Source of the DNA: Nephrocerus scutellatus
Lineage: Eukaryota; Arthropoda; Insecta; Diptera; Pipunculidae
Assembly: GCA_947095585.1 (NCBI GenBank)
Contig: OX352762.1
Span: 42,208,537 to 42,272,536 of the forward strand
Direction of reading: 5' to 3'
DNA: 64,000 nucleotides
Program-made: the position numbers and the translations under genes
The notes under the pieces: generated by a model
The model's input: only the letters and a program-made list of their open reading frames with translations
What the model was told of the DNA's origin: nothing
Database searches by the model: none
Shown here: positions 36,801-48,800 of the stretch, piece after piece
How the letters are laid out: each line of letters opens with the position of its first letter
Numbering within the stretch: position 1 is the first letter of the stretch

Positions 36801-39800
36801 CAAAAGTGAAGCCGATAACGGGTCACGCACTATACCGCCGACGAAGAAACGATACCGGGATCGTCGAGCGGCCTTCAAAGTCTTGGAAAAGTTGGCTAGT
36901 ATCCCTGAGGAGCAGCTAACGAAAAGACAGAACGAGTCCGTAGCATGGTCGAAGCTGACTGCGGAAGGTGGACAAAACCCCGCCAAGGACCTAGGGCCGA
37001 AAAGGCAAAGGTCTCAGGAAGAGGTTGAAGCCGGAAGCAGCAAGCGAGCTAAGGTGCAAGTGGAGACTCCACCGGTGGCTCTTAAGACGCACAGGACGAA
37101 ATCGTTTAGTGACATCGTCAAAGAGCACGGGCTGATGCTGGCCGTCATTGACAATAGTCAAGAGGATGGGAGCATCACGCCGGGAAAATGGAAGTCGGTG
37201 TTCAACGCGCTAAACTCCATTTTCCTAAAGGTCCTGAGAGAGAATCCGGGACCTCCCCCTTCCTGCAGGGATGCAGGTTGGCATCAGGGACGCGTCAAGC
37301 TGACGGCGTGTTCAGATCAGAGATCGGTTGATCTCTACAAAAAAGCGATTGCCGAAGTGGGTGAGGTGTGGCCAGGAGCAAAGCTTGCGGCCGTAAGCAG
37401 GGAAGAAATTCCTAGCAGGCCAATAGCGCGCGTCTGGCTGCCTACCGAACCTGCCGACGCTAAAGCTGTTGTAGAGATAATCGCAGCCAGCAACCCAGTC
37501 TTCCGGCATCAAACTGGAAGATCGTGAAGCAGGAGGAGGCTAAGGGTAACTTCAGATTATCAACTATGGTAATCAACAAGGAATCCCTGGCTCCTCTTGC
37601 AAGTACTAAGGGAGTTATCAACTTCGGTTTCGGGTCGATAACTCTCAAGGTCTATAAGGCTGACGACGTCAACAAGGGTAAAGGAGTGGACCATTCCGAT
37701 CACGGGGGTCCCGACTGCCCTGTTGATATCGGGCTTGCCTTAGAGACTGAGAGTCGGTGCAGCGAGTCCCCATTGGTATCGAGGATGGGCAACCTCTTTG
37801 TCATGGAGTCTGACGAGGAAAACTTGTCGGACTCCATTGAAGAGAGCGCTGTCAACAAGGCGGTGATTGAGTCGAAGGGGAACGAGACGGAATGTGCCGG
37901 CGGATCCTCGGAGACTAAGGTAGCATGAATGCTAACGATGGGGCGAAGGTAAGTATAAATATGTTAAACATAATTCAAATAAACCTTCACCATTCCAAAA
38001 CTGCTTCGGCAGCTCTTCTACTTAGATTAACAGAAACGGGGGAAGATCTCGTCCTAATCCAAGAGCCATGGATAAATGGAGCTAAGATCTGTGGGCTCGG
38101 ACTTAAAGGGTATAAAGTCCTATACTCAAGTAAGTCAGAGATGATCAGATCTTGTATTCTGAGTAAAACTAACCTGAATATATTCCTTTTACCACAATAA
38201 GTGACGGTGATATAACTGCGGGCAGCATTGAAGTCGGAAACGAAAAATTCTGGCTGGTTTCTGCATATATGGACCGAGAAAAGCAGACTTCACCAAAAAT
38301 ACTGGAGGAGCTCATCTCTGAGGCAGAGAATAGAAAAATTGGTGCGATTCTAGGATGTGATGCAAATGCTCATCACACAATATGGGGCAGCACCGACGTA
38401 AATGAGAGAGGTGAGTCATTTTTTGAATACTTATTAAATACGAACCTAGCTATTTGTAATATTGGGCAAGAGCCCACTTTCATAATAAAAAATGGGCGAG
38501 AAGTACTCGATGTAACTCTCGTATCAGACTTTATAGCGTATAAGGTAAGAGAATGGAAGGTTGCAAAATAACACTCATTATCGGACCATCGCTATTTAAT
38601 CTTCAAGCTAGACATCAAACCTGCCCTTCGTGAGTCCTTTATAAATAAGAAAAGGACAAACTGGGGTATCTATAGGGAGATGCTAGGGAAACTACTACCG
38701 GTGGCTCCAAAGCCACCACTACTATAGAGGAGATAGATACAATGGTAGATACTGTAACAGGTGCCATGAATCGCTCCTTCGATGCTGCCTGCCTTGTGAT
38801 AAAACCAATGGGCAAAAGTGAAAGCCAACTTGGTGGTCCGCGGAGTTAGGGACCTATCAGAAGGCAAGCAGGAAAGCTTTCAATAAAGCCAAAAGAACGA
38901 GACTGGCTCTGGACTGGGAATCATACAAAGAACATCTCAGAAACTATAAGAGGGAGTTGAGAAAGGCGCAGAGGACGTCTTGGAGGCTCTTCTGTGATAA
39001 GATGGAAGGGGCCTCGGAGACCTCTCGTCTACGAAAGATTCTCTCTATGACAAAAACCACTCCAAGTTATTTAATAAAACCGGATGGTTCATGGACGATC
39101 TCTTCGATTGATGAATCGTTGAAACTGCTCATGGAGACTCACTTTCCTGACTCAACTCGGGTATGTGATTCAGAAATGAGCAGTCAACATCTGGAACCTC
39201 AATCGGTTCAAACGAAGGAGATAGCGAGCAAAACGCGAATCCAGTGGGCAATAAGCGGTTTCAAACCCTTTAAATCAGCTGGCCCAGACGGGATAATCCC
39301 TGCGGAAATTCAGAATAACTCGGAGTGTATACTCCCTTGGTTAGAGGCAATTTTCACAGGGTGTATAAAGCTGACGTACATTCCTAGGGCTTGGAAGGAA
39401 GTAAAGGTAGTTTTTATACCGAAGGCGGGTAAAAGCTCACATGGCTACCCAAAAGACCTGAGACCTATAACTCTATCATCCTTTCTTTTGAAAACCCTGG
39501 AAAGATTGATAGATGTTCATATAAGGGCTAAGGTAAAACCTAGCAGTTGGGCAAAATCCCAACATGCTTACTGCAAGGGGAAGTCTGTAGACACAGCCTT
39601 ACACACCTTAGTAAGCACAATTGAGAAATCAATATACTCCCAGGAGTATACACTAGTAGCATTCTTGGATATCGAGGGTGCGTTCAACAACGTTAAAACA
39701 GAGGCAATCTGTAAAGGACTGGCAGACCTAGAGGTGGACTATCCTACAAGCAAACTAATTAATCATATGCTTCTAGGCAGGATTATTAGTGCGGAGCTGG

Positions 39801-42800
39801 GTGGTTTCATCTTAAAAAGGCAGGCAGTTAGAGGAACACCGCAAGGAGGTGTATTATCCCCTCTACTCTGGAATATAGTAATCAACAAATTGCTGTTGAA
39901 ACTGGAGGAAGAGGGGATAAAAGTGGTAGCGTATGCTGATGATGTAGCGTTAGCTGTCTCAGGAAAATACCTCAGAACGATTAGGGAGGTTATGCAAAAT
40001 GCCCTCCTAATCGTTAAAGAATGGGCAAATAAAAGCGGTCTGGGCGTCAACCCGAATAAGACAGAGCTTGTCCTCTTCACCAGGAAATATAAAATTCCAG
40101 CAGTTGATCCTCCAACACTAAATGGTACTCCCTTAGTTTTTTCTGATAAAGCAAGATTTCTGGGGACAATCTTGGACAGGAAACTGAGTTGGAAACCTAA
40201 TATAATAGAAAGAGTTAATAAAGCTAACATTGCTTTATACTCGTGCAAGAATGCCATTGGTAAAAAATGGGGCTTGAAACCAAAGCTGGCACACTGGCTT
40301 TACACGTCGGTAGTGAGACCAATACTACTGTATGGGGTAGGCGTATGGTGGCCAGCTATGGAAAAAACCACGTATACAAGTATATTGGGGAAGGTACAAA
40401 GAGCGGCCTGCATGCTTATAAGCGGGGCGCTGAGATCTACACCAACTCGCGCTCTAGAGGTTATGCTCCACCTGATCCCACTAGACATCTTTGGCAAACA
40501 GAAAGCGGCAATTACGGCTACGCGACTGTTAGCTGTCAATCAGTAGAGAAGTCTTTAGAAAGGACACTCCACCATAATTAGATCGCTAAAGCAGGAGCTG
40601 ACGAAACTAGATTACATAACACCTGTTATGCTTTCAAAAAGGTTTTCGGACAACAATACCCACCAGAGAAGACTGGAAGAGTGGTTCCGTAACCGATAAC
40701 GAAACAATACAGTTTTTCACTGATGGCCTAAGCTAGACGGTAAAGTAGGAGTAGGAGTCTTCTGTGACAAGCTGAAAGTAAGCATCTCAGTCCGTCTACC
40801 TGATCGCTGCAGCGTATACCAGGCTGAAGTGATAGCGATTGAAGAGGTAATGAGCTGGCTGAAGCATAATGTATTATCCTCATAAAAGATTAACATTTAT
40901 GTGGACAATCAAGCGGCCATAAAATCGTTGGAAGCGGTCTCACTCAAATCTAAGGTGGCGTTGAGCTGTCATTCCTCTCTTAACGAGATGAGTGAGCAGT
41001 TCAATATAAGGATCATATGGGTCCCGGGTCACACGGATGTCGAGGGGAACTGCAGGGCGGACGAGTTAGCTAGACGTGGTACGACTCTCCAGCTGCTACC
41101 GGAAAGGGCGGAGGTGGGGAGTCCTATCGCGACACTGAAACATGAGCTTCGGAAGAAGGCAGAAACAATAACAAATGTAAGGTGGGATAACACCGACACT
41201 TGTAATATTTCAAAACAAGTCTGGCCGAAGCTGGACTTGAAGCGCTCAACTGCGCTTATCTCCTTACAAAGACGTGAATTAAGAACGGTTGTAGGGATAA
41301 TGACAGGACACTGCCTTCTAGGGAAACACGCGAGAAGGATGGGTGTCGAATATAATGACTTCTGCAGAGGTTGCTTGAACGAGGAGGAGGAAGAGACCAT
41401 AGAGCATCTTCTCTGCTCATGTCCGGCACTAATGCACAGAAGGCACAAACACTTGGGTAAGCGGTTAATGAATAACCTATCAGATCTCGAAAACGGTAAA
41501 GTGCGAGATATACTCCGATTCATTAAGAGCACTGAATGGATCCTCTGAAAAGGGGAAAGGTGTTAGATCCTGTGGTAACACAAAGGACCGCGTATGGTCT
41601 ATGTGAGCATTAGCTGCCACCGCAACCTAACCAAACCTACACCAAGCAATTCATGAAATGTCTAGAGTTTCAAAACTCACTACACCATCTTTTTATAGAC
41701 TTTAAAGCCGCCTATGATAGCATAGCCAGAGTAGAACTTTATAAAGCCATGAGAGAATTCGACATCCCAAATAAACTGACACGACTATGTAGGTTGACCA
41801 TGACCAATGCTATAAGCCAAGTAAAAATATCCGGATCACTATCAAGCCCATTGGTCCCTCAATTCAAATAGTGGAGCGAGAATTTCAAGTTGTGCAATTC
41901 TTTAACTATCTCGGGTCAACTATAGCAGCCGATAACAGCATGGAACCAGAAATATGCGCACGGTTGCTTAAAGCCAACAAAGCCTACTATAGTCTGTCAA
42001 GACTCTTCAAATCCAGGAACTTAACCATAACATCCAAGCTGCTGATATATAAGACAATGGTCATACCAGTACTTACATATGGGTCCGAGACTTGGGTGCT
42101 TAGCAAAAAGCATTCTGACCTCTTAGCCGCGTTCGAGAGAAAAGTCTTACGGAAAATTGTTGGCCCCGTATGTGAAGAAGGACGATTCCGGAGACTCTAT
42201 AATGATGAGATCTACGACCCTTACCGCGATGTCGACATCGTGAAGAAAATTAATTGAGACAAGAAGCCGTCAAAATTAAAAACCATCTACCACTAGGCAT
42301 TCACCTCCCTATTGAACTTAGCAACATACTAGCACTCTACAAACTTATGGTGACAGAAGGATGAATCTTGAGCAACCATGTAATTTTTAGAATTAGAATT
42401 ATAACTGACAGGACACGAAGAATTTGCAATGTTTAGAACATCCCAATTCCAGCAATCACAAACAATACGCTCATCTCCATAGAACCATCATCCACATATC
42501 TTGCGATAAACGCTCATCAGGACGAGTATTATCCATTATCCGATGACGACCTAGCATCATGTACCATCATAGAAAACGTAATGTAATTATGCACACAAAC
42601 CCATCCAATTTATTGCCGGGGATAAAACATCAGCTTGTGTGAACACTGCAAGTATACGCATATATTCAAGCAATATTCGGCTAACACAAACCAGATTCTA
42701 CCAAGCTTTAAGTCTACCCGATCTCAAACATCTGCAAGCACTTCGTCAGAATACTGCTCGTGTCAATGTCAGTACACATATCATGGAACTTAAAGGCCTA

Positions 42801-45800
42801 TGTTGAAAATATATGTATGGTTAATACCAATGCACTCATGTATGTGAGTTCGAACATGTTGTATTATATACGGCGGTTTGCCAACTCATAATCACTTCGT
42901 TATATTAGATATTTAAGTTAGTTGTAATAAAACATCAACCCGCAGTGGACGCTCAAATTGTGCTGTGTTCTTTCTTTTTGTTATATTTCGGATTAATTCG
43001 CTACATTCGCAACAGGTTATGGGCCCAGGCACGTCCCGTGGAATAGTAATCGTGAAAATATAATATATTATTAAGATGAGTGCACTGTACCAGATAGAAA
43101 AGCTGGAGGAGAAGAATTACGATTCTTGGAGCATCCAAATGCGCAGCGTTTTGGTTCATGCGGGGCTATGGAAAGTGGCGTCGGGCGATTTGAAGCAAAA
43201 AGATGCTGCCGAAGATGTTGACTGGCTGGGTTTCGACCAGAAGGCGTTAGCTATGATTACACTGAGCGTAAAGCCCTCGCAGTTGGGTTATGTGAAGCAT
43301 TGTGATACGTCATTTGCGGCTTGGACAAAGTTGAAAGCAGTTCATCAGCCTAGTGGACCCGTGCGCAAGGTATCATTATACAAGAAGTTGCTGAGTCTAC
43401 GAATGGCAGATGGTCAGAGTATGTCCAGTTATTTAAACATGTTCATCGAAGTCTTGGATCAGCTTGCTGCAGTTGGAATAGAATTGAAAGAAGAGCTACG
43501 TGTAATTATTCTACTTTCCAGTCTTCCAAAACAGTATGAGAATTTCGTTATTGCCATTGAAACGCGCGATAATTTGCCAGAGTTTGAAATTCTGTGTATC
43601 AAGTTGAAGGAAGAAGGTGAACGCAAGGGCAGTGCAGAATCACATAACGAGTATTCGCAGGCGTTTACAGTTGGTACAGTTAATCAACGGCTGAACACTT
43701 CTACGAAGGCCAATACAAAAAGGAAATATCAAAACGTTATATGCTTCAAATGCGGCGGATGTGGGCATGTGAAGGCACAATGTCACAACAAAGGAACAAA
43801 AAATTCAATCAACGAGTTCGTAACGAAAAAAGACCAAGAAAAGCAATGCAGCTTGTTGGGTGCGTTGGACGCAGACAGATTAGTTCGATCAAACTGGTGT
43901 TTGGACAGTGGCGCAACTAGTCACATGTGTTGTGACAAAGAACTGTTCACGAAGTTCGAGTTACATACAGAGATGATCGGTTTGGCTAGTGATGGTTTCT
44001 TACGAGCAGAGGGGAGAGGCGAGGTCAAGTTGCAGACAGATTTGTGTGTATTGAAGTTAGTGAACGTATTATACGTGCCAAGCATGAAAGGCAATTTTAT
44101 GTCTGTGAGTCGAGCTGTGGAAAATAATTGCGTTGTACATTTTGAAGAAAAACATACAAAAGTTATACAAGAAGGCGAGTGTATTTTGATTGCAAATAAA
44201 GTCGGAAATTTGTACATGTTTGGTGGTCAACGTAATAATTGTTTTGCTGCTGTAGAAGCCGATGGAATTTTGTGGCATAGAAGACATGGCCATTTGAATT
44301 ATGCCAGCTTATTGGAAATTGCAAAGAAAGGTTTAGTGCGCGGTATTGAAAAAGTTGATTTTTCGTCCAAGATGTCGTGCAAGACATGCATGATCAGCAA
44401 GATTCATGTGCAACCGTTCCCAAATGCAACTGAAAACAGAGCACGCGAGTTACTGGAGTTAGTGCACACAGATGTGTGCGGTCCTTTTGGAACGAGATCG
44501 ATTGGTGGCTCAAGATATTTTTTGACGTTTATCGACGATAAGCCAAGGCGAGGCGTGTATTTCATGAAGGGCAAAGACGAAGTTTTTAGCAAGTTCGTGG
44601 AGTACAAGAACTTAGTGGAGCGTCAAACTGGCAAAAAGCTGAAATGTATTCGCAGTGACAACGGCCGCGAGTACGTGAACAAAAAATTTGATGGTTTTCT
44701 CAAGGAGAATGGCATTACCAGACAGCTGATAGTCGCATACACGCCGCAACAAAACGGCGTAGCAGAGCGAGCCAATCGGACTTTAGTTGAGATGTCAAGA
44801 TGCATGCTGGTGCAGTCAGGATTATGCGAGTCATTGTGGGCTGAGGCTGTTTATACAGCTGTATATTTGCGAAATCGATCACCTACAAGTGCGCTAATCA
44901 ATATGACACCAATGGAAGCGTGGACTGGTAAGAAGCCCTCTATCAGTCATTTAAAAGTTTTTGGTTCCATTTCAGTTGCGCTAAACAAGGGGGATCACAA
45001 TAGCAAATTTCAAGCAAAGGGCAAAGAATACCGCATGGTCGGCTATTCGAGACAAGCCAAGGGTTATCGGTTGTATGACGCAGAGACGAGGCAAGTAGTA
45101 GAAAAACGAGACGTCCTATTCGACGAGGTTGGTGCTATGGAGCAGGCTAATGGCGACGCCATTACATTTGACTTTGCAAATGAGCCTCCAGTGTGCGTTA
45201 GCAGTGATGCCGACGTCGAGGTCGATACAGGTAAATGCAGCAGCGACTACGAAGCCGGCGTTAATAGGCGTAGCAGCAGCGACGAATACGAGAGCGCGGC
45301 AGAGCATGAAGAAGCTGTGCAAGAAGAAAAAGGCGTGCGGGTAGGACCCGGCAGGCCAAAATTGTTTCGAAATGGTAAACCTGGTCGTCCGAGGAAGCAA
45401 TACAATATACTCAGCGCTTTAGTTGCCAGTGACATACCGATTCCATCATCCTACGAGGAAGCGACAAGTAGCAAGTACGCTTCGCAGTGGTGCGAAGCTA
45501 TGCAGAAGGAGTATGAGGCTTTGATCACTAATAAAACTTGGCTGATCGCAGATTTACCGAAAAATCAGCGAGCTATTGGCTGTAAATGGGTATTCAGCCT
45601 GAAACGAGATGCTGATGGTGCGGTACAACGTTTCAAGGCACGTTTAGTTGCAAAAGGTTGTTCGCAGCAGTATGGTGTGAACTATTACGAAACTTTCTTA
45701 CCTGTTTGCCGACTGGAAAGCATACGTTTGATACTGGCTTTGGCTGCAGAGCTGAAATTACATTTGCATCAGATGGACGTATGCACGGCATACCTTAACA

Positions 45801-48800
45801 GCGAACTATCAGACACGGTTTACATGCATGGGGTACACAGATGGCAGTCAACCAGGCAAGGTCTTACTATTAAAGAAGGCTATATACGGATTAACACAGT
45901 CAGGAAGGGAGTGGAACTCTAAGCTTGATGGTGTTTTGCGAGAAATTGGTTTCATTCCGTGTGACAATGAGCCTTGCATGTACAAGCAACGTGAAATAGG
46001 TAAGCTATCGCTAATCCTGGTTTACGTTGATGATCTCCTTATAGCATGTCAATCGAAACGAGAATTGGTCAACATAAAAACAGCTATTTCGCAATCGTTC
46101 GAGTGTGTTGACAAGGGTCCTTTGAAATTGTTTCTTGGCATGGAAATCCAACGTGACGGTGAACTTGGTGAGATAACTTTGGGTCAAACGCAATACATTA
46201 AAGAGCTTTTGCGACGACATGGAAGCGAACATTGCAGACCAGCGGCTACGCCTTTGGATGCAGGGTATCAGGTGGCGTGTGACAGCAAGCAGTGTCAGAA
46301 AGTAGATGCGACTTTCTATCAGTCGGCAATTGGCGAGCTGATGTGGCTGGCACTAACAACCAGACCAGACATTTTGCATTCAGTTGCGAAGTTGGCGTAG
46401 CGGAATAAAGATCCACACAACGAGCACCTTTCGGGTGTGAAGCACGTTCTCAGGTACTTGGCATCTACGTCGACGCCGACTGGGGCGGTGACAAGGTCGA
46501 CCGCAAATAGTATACTGGCTACGTTTACTTCCTAGCTGGTGGACCAATATCTTGGAAATCGGAGAAACAGCGCAGTGTAGCACTCAGTAGCACCGAGGCA
46601 GAGTACATGGCGTTATCAACTGCGTGTAAGGAGGCGATAGCCATACGGCGACTTATTATTGAAATTGGCTGCGGCGGGTCAGACACTCCAACGGTTGTGT
46701 ACTGCGACAATTTAAGTGCGCAGCAACTTGCAAAAAACCCTGTACATCATGCAAGAACAAAGCATGTTGACATTAGGTATCATTTTGTTCGACAAATTGT
46801 TAGCGATGGTCAAATTATATTGAAATATGCTTCGACAGATGTAATGATAGCTGATATTTTAACCAAAAATCTGCCGAAGATAAAGCATAATAAGTTTATA
46901 AAATTATTAAGTTTGAATTAATTTGTAATTTGTAAGACATGTTTGCATTGAGGAAGGGTGTTGAAAATATATGTATGGTTAATACCAATGCACTCATGTA
47001 TGTGAGTTCGAACATGTTGTATTATATACGGCGGTTTGCCAACTCATAATCACTTCGTTATATTAGATATTTAAGTTAGTTGTAATAAAACATCAACCCG
47101 CAGTGGACGCTCAAATTGTGCTGTGTTCTTTCTTTTTGTTATATTTCGGATTAATTCGATACATTCGCAACATCCTACGTGACCAAATTAATTTATTTAT
47201 TCCTGGGAACGACTTCCACCTTCAAATTTTTATCTTTGGTAATTGTCGCGTAAGCAAATGTTGCATTCATGTATCAGTTATCTTGTAATACAATTTTATA
47301 TGAATGAAATAACATAACAGAAAATACATTTTCATCGTTTGTGTATTCTGATGTACCATCAGTAATACTGTTAGCAAGTCAGTCAAGATATAAGAATCTT
47401 GGTCTGAAGTACATAGCGATAAAAGAATCGTTACAGAAGGAAAGAAAGAAATTGTTGTGGTGGGTGGAGTTGTGTTCACACACGAGCACTCACAAACTAG
47501 AATATTGTACTCATAAATCAACATTGATGGCTCTTCATCTTAACTGTACATGTGAAGAATGCAGCAGTATACGGCAACACACATGTACAGCTACGTATCT
47601 TGAGTAATCTAGATGATCAGTGCGGTGAGAACATTTTCTGCGGCTTTTTGACGCCCCGGGAATCGAACACACTGCACCACAGCAGACATTATTTAAAAAA
47701 ATGTCAATCTCACTTTTTAATCAAGCCTGTCAAGGAAATTGACTAGTTCTAGATTCTTCTCAGAAAAAGCTGACGTCCCTTTTTAGTTTTCTACAATGAT
47801 TAAACCAAGCCATTGCTAATTATACTCTATACTTAATTTAAAAACATTTACGTTCAAAATCTTACATCCTTTTCGCTCTCCTTTAATTCTGCTTCTTTCT
47901 CTTTAACTCGCTGTACAAACATTTGTCGGACTTCTTCTTCTTTTGCTTGAAGGTCAGCCAAATGATTTGATCGTTTTGCTTCGAATGTTTGTTGGAATGA
48001 TACCTAAATAAATCAACACAAAAAAAATAGTTTATTTTATTTTGTACTTGACATTTTGTTTTCTAACCGGTTTATTATCGCTATCGACATCAGTAAATCC
48101 CATTTGTTCTAAACGTTTTTGTCTGTAAAGCTCATAATGTCTGGTATGAGTCTTTTCACGCATGTCCTCCATATTGGTTCGAATTAACATTTCGCGCAAT
48201 TTAACGAAATCACAATGAGTCTCGTTTTCAACTTGTACTGTACCCCACGGATACTGACGAGCTCGTATCATCTTATTGCCAACCTTGACAAATTCAGTGC
48301 TACCAACAACTGCAAATGGAGCATGAATGTTCATTGCATTGTTAGTCTCTGCAACAGTTTCGTCGTCAATTGGAAACTGATAAATATGCACTCCATTACT
48401 ACTTAGTTCCTGAATAATTTTTGCCTTAAAACGCTGAAGCTCAGCTTTGGAAATCGTATCAGCTTTTGCAATTATTGGAATAATATTTACTTTAGTGTCA
48501 AGCTTTTTCATACAAACTAAATCCAGTGATTTTAATCCATGACCAGTTGGACAGATGAAATACAGGCAGACATGTATACGGCTATCATGACATAATGATA
48601 ATGACCGCTTGATTTTTAATTCCTCTTGAAGATAAGCCTCAAATTGTGCATCAATATAGTCAACGACAGCTTTAAATGAATCATCCTTGTTAATTTGATC
48701 GCCATAACCAACCGTATCGCAAATCGTTAACTTCAAACGCACATTACTTTCCTGTAACTCGTAAGTATGAGATTTAAGCTTTACGTTTGGTAGCGTATGA

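Larger units (their letters stand above)
36417..41638 (+). mobile_element. LOA-like LINE, nested, with 11-bp TSD
   Basis: Flanked by acactaagcaa (36406-36416) and acaccaagcaa (41639-41649), one mismatch. Two-ORF LINE: ORF1 with a DUF4780-like domain, then ORF2 with endonuclease, RT, RNase H and a C-terminal cysteine motif. The ORFs overlap as ATGA (37925-37928). No poly(A) at the 3' end. ORF1 type and RNase H point to the LOA group (Loa/Bilbo relatives). Confidence 0.88.
34441..42252 (+). mobile_element. RTE-like LINE (array family), + strand, split by a LOA-like LINE
   Basis: Same family as the array LINE but inverted relative to it. Parts: 5' leader (34441-34637), a 418-bp stretch absent from other copies (34638-35055), endonuclease start (35056-35340), endonuclease and linker (35340-36405), then an interruption at 36417-41638 and RT thumb pieces (41650-42252). 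The RT middle is largely deleted (joins near 41853). It keeps the endonuclease N-terminus the array copies lack. It stops at 42252 (aagaaaattaa), without the usual 3' tail. Confidence 0.8.
42801..47172 (+). mobile_element. Copia-type LTR retrotransposon
   Basis: LTRs of 214 bp at 42801-43014 and 46959-47172, TG...CA ends, differing at one base by eye. Single gag-pol frame in copia order: nucleocapsid, protease, integrase, RT, RNase H. The primer site is copia-like and the polypurine tract is ttgaggaaggg. Flanking 5-mers gccta and tccta agree at 4 of 5 bases. The coding region has a frameshift, a stop and a small deletion. Confidence 0.93.
22880..47865 (-). other. ~25-kb septin intron filled with nested TEs
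   Basis: Bounded by a donor (gtaaga, minus strand at 47865-47860) and an acceptor (ttctag, 22885-22880). Its contents are listed separately. Only a few short stretches near the ends (22880-22985, 47173-47865) and 42253-42800 show no recognisable TE. Confidence 0.85.
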
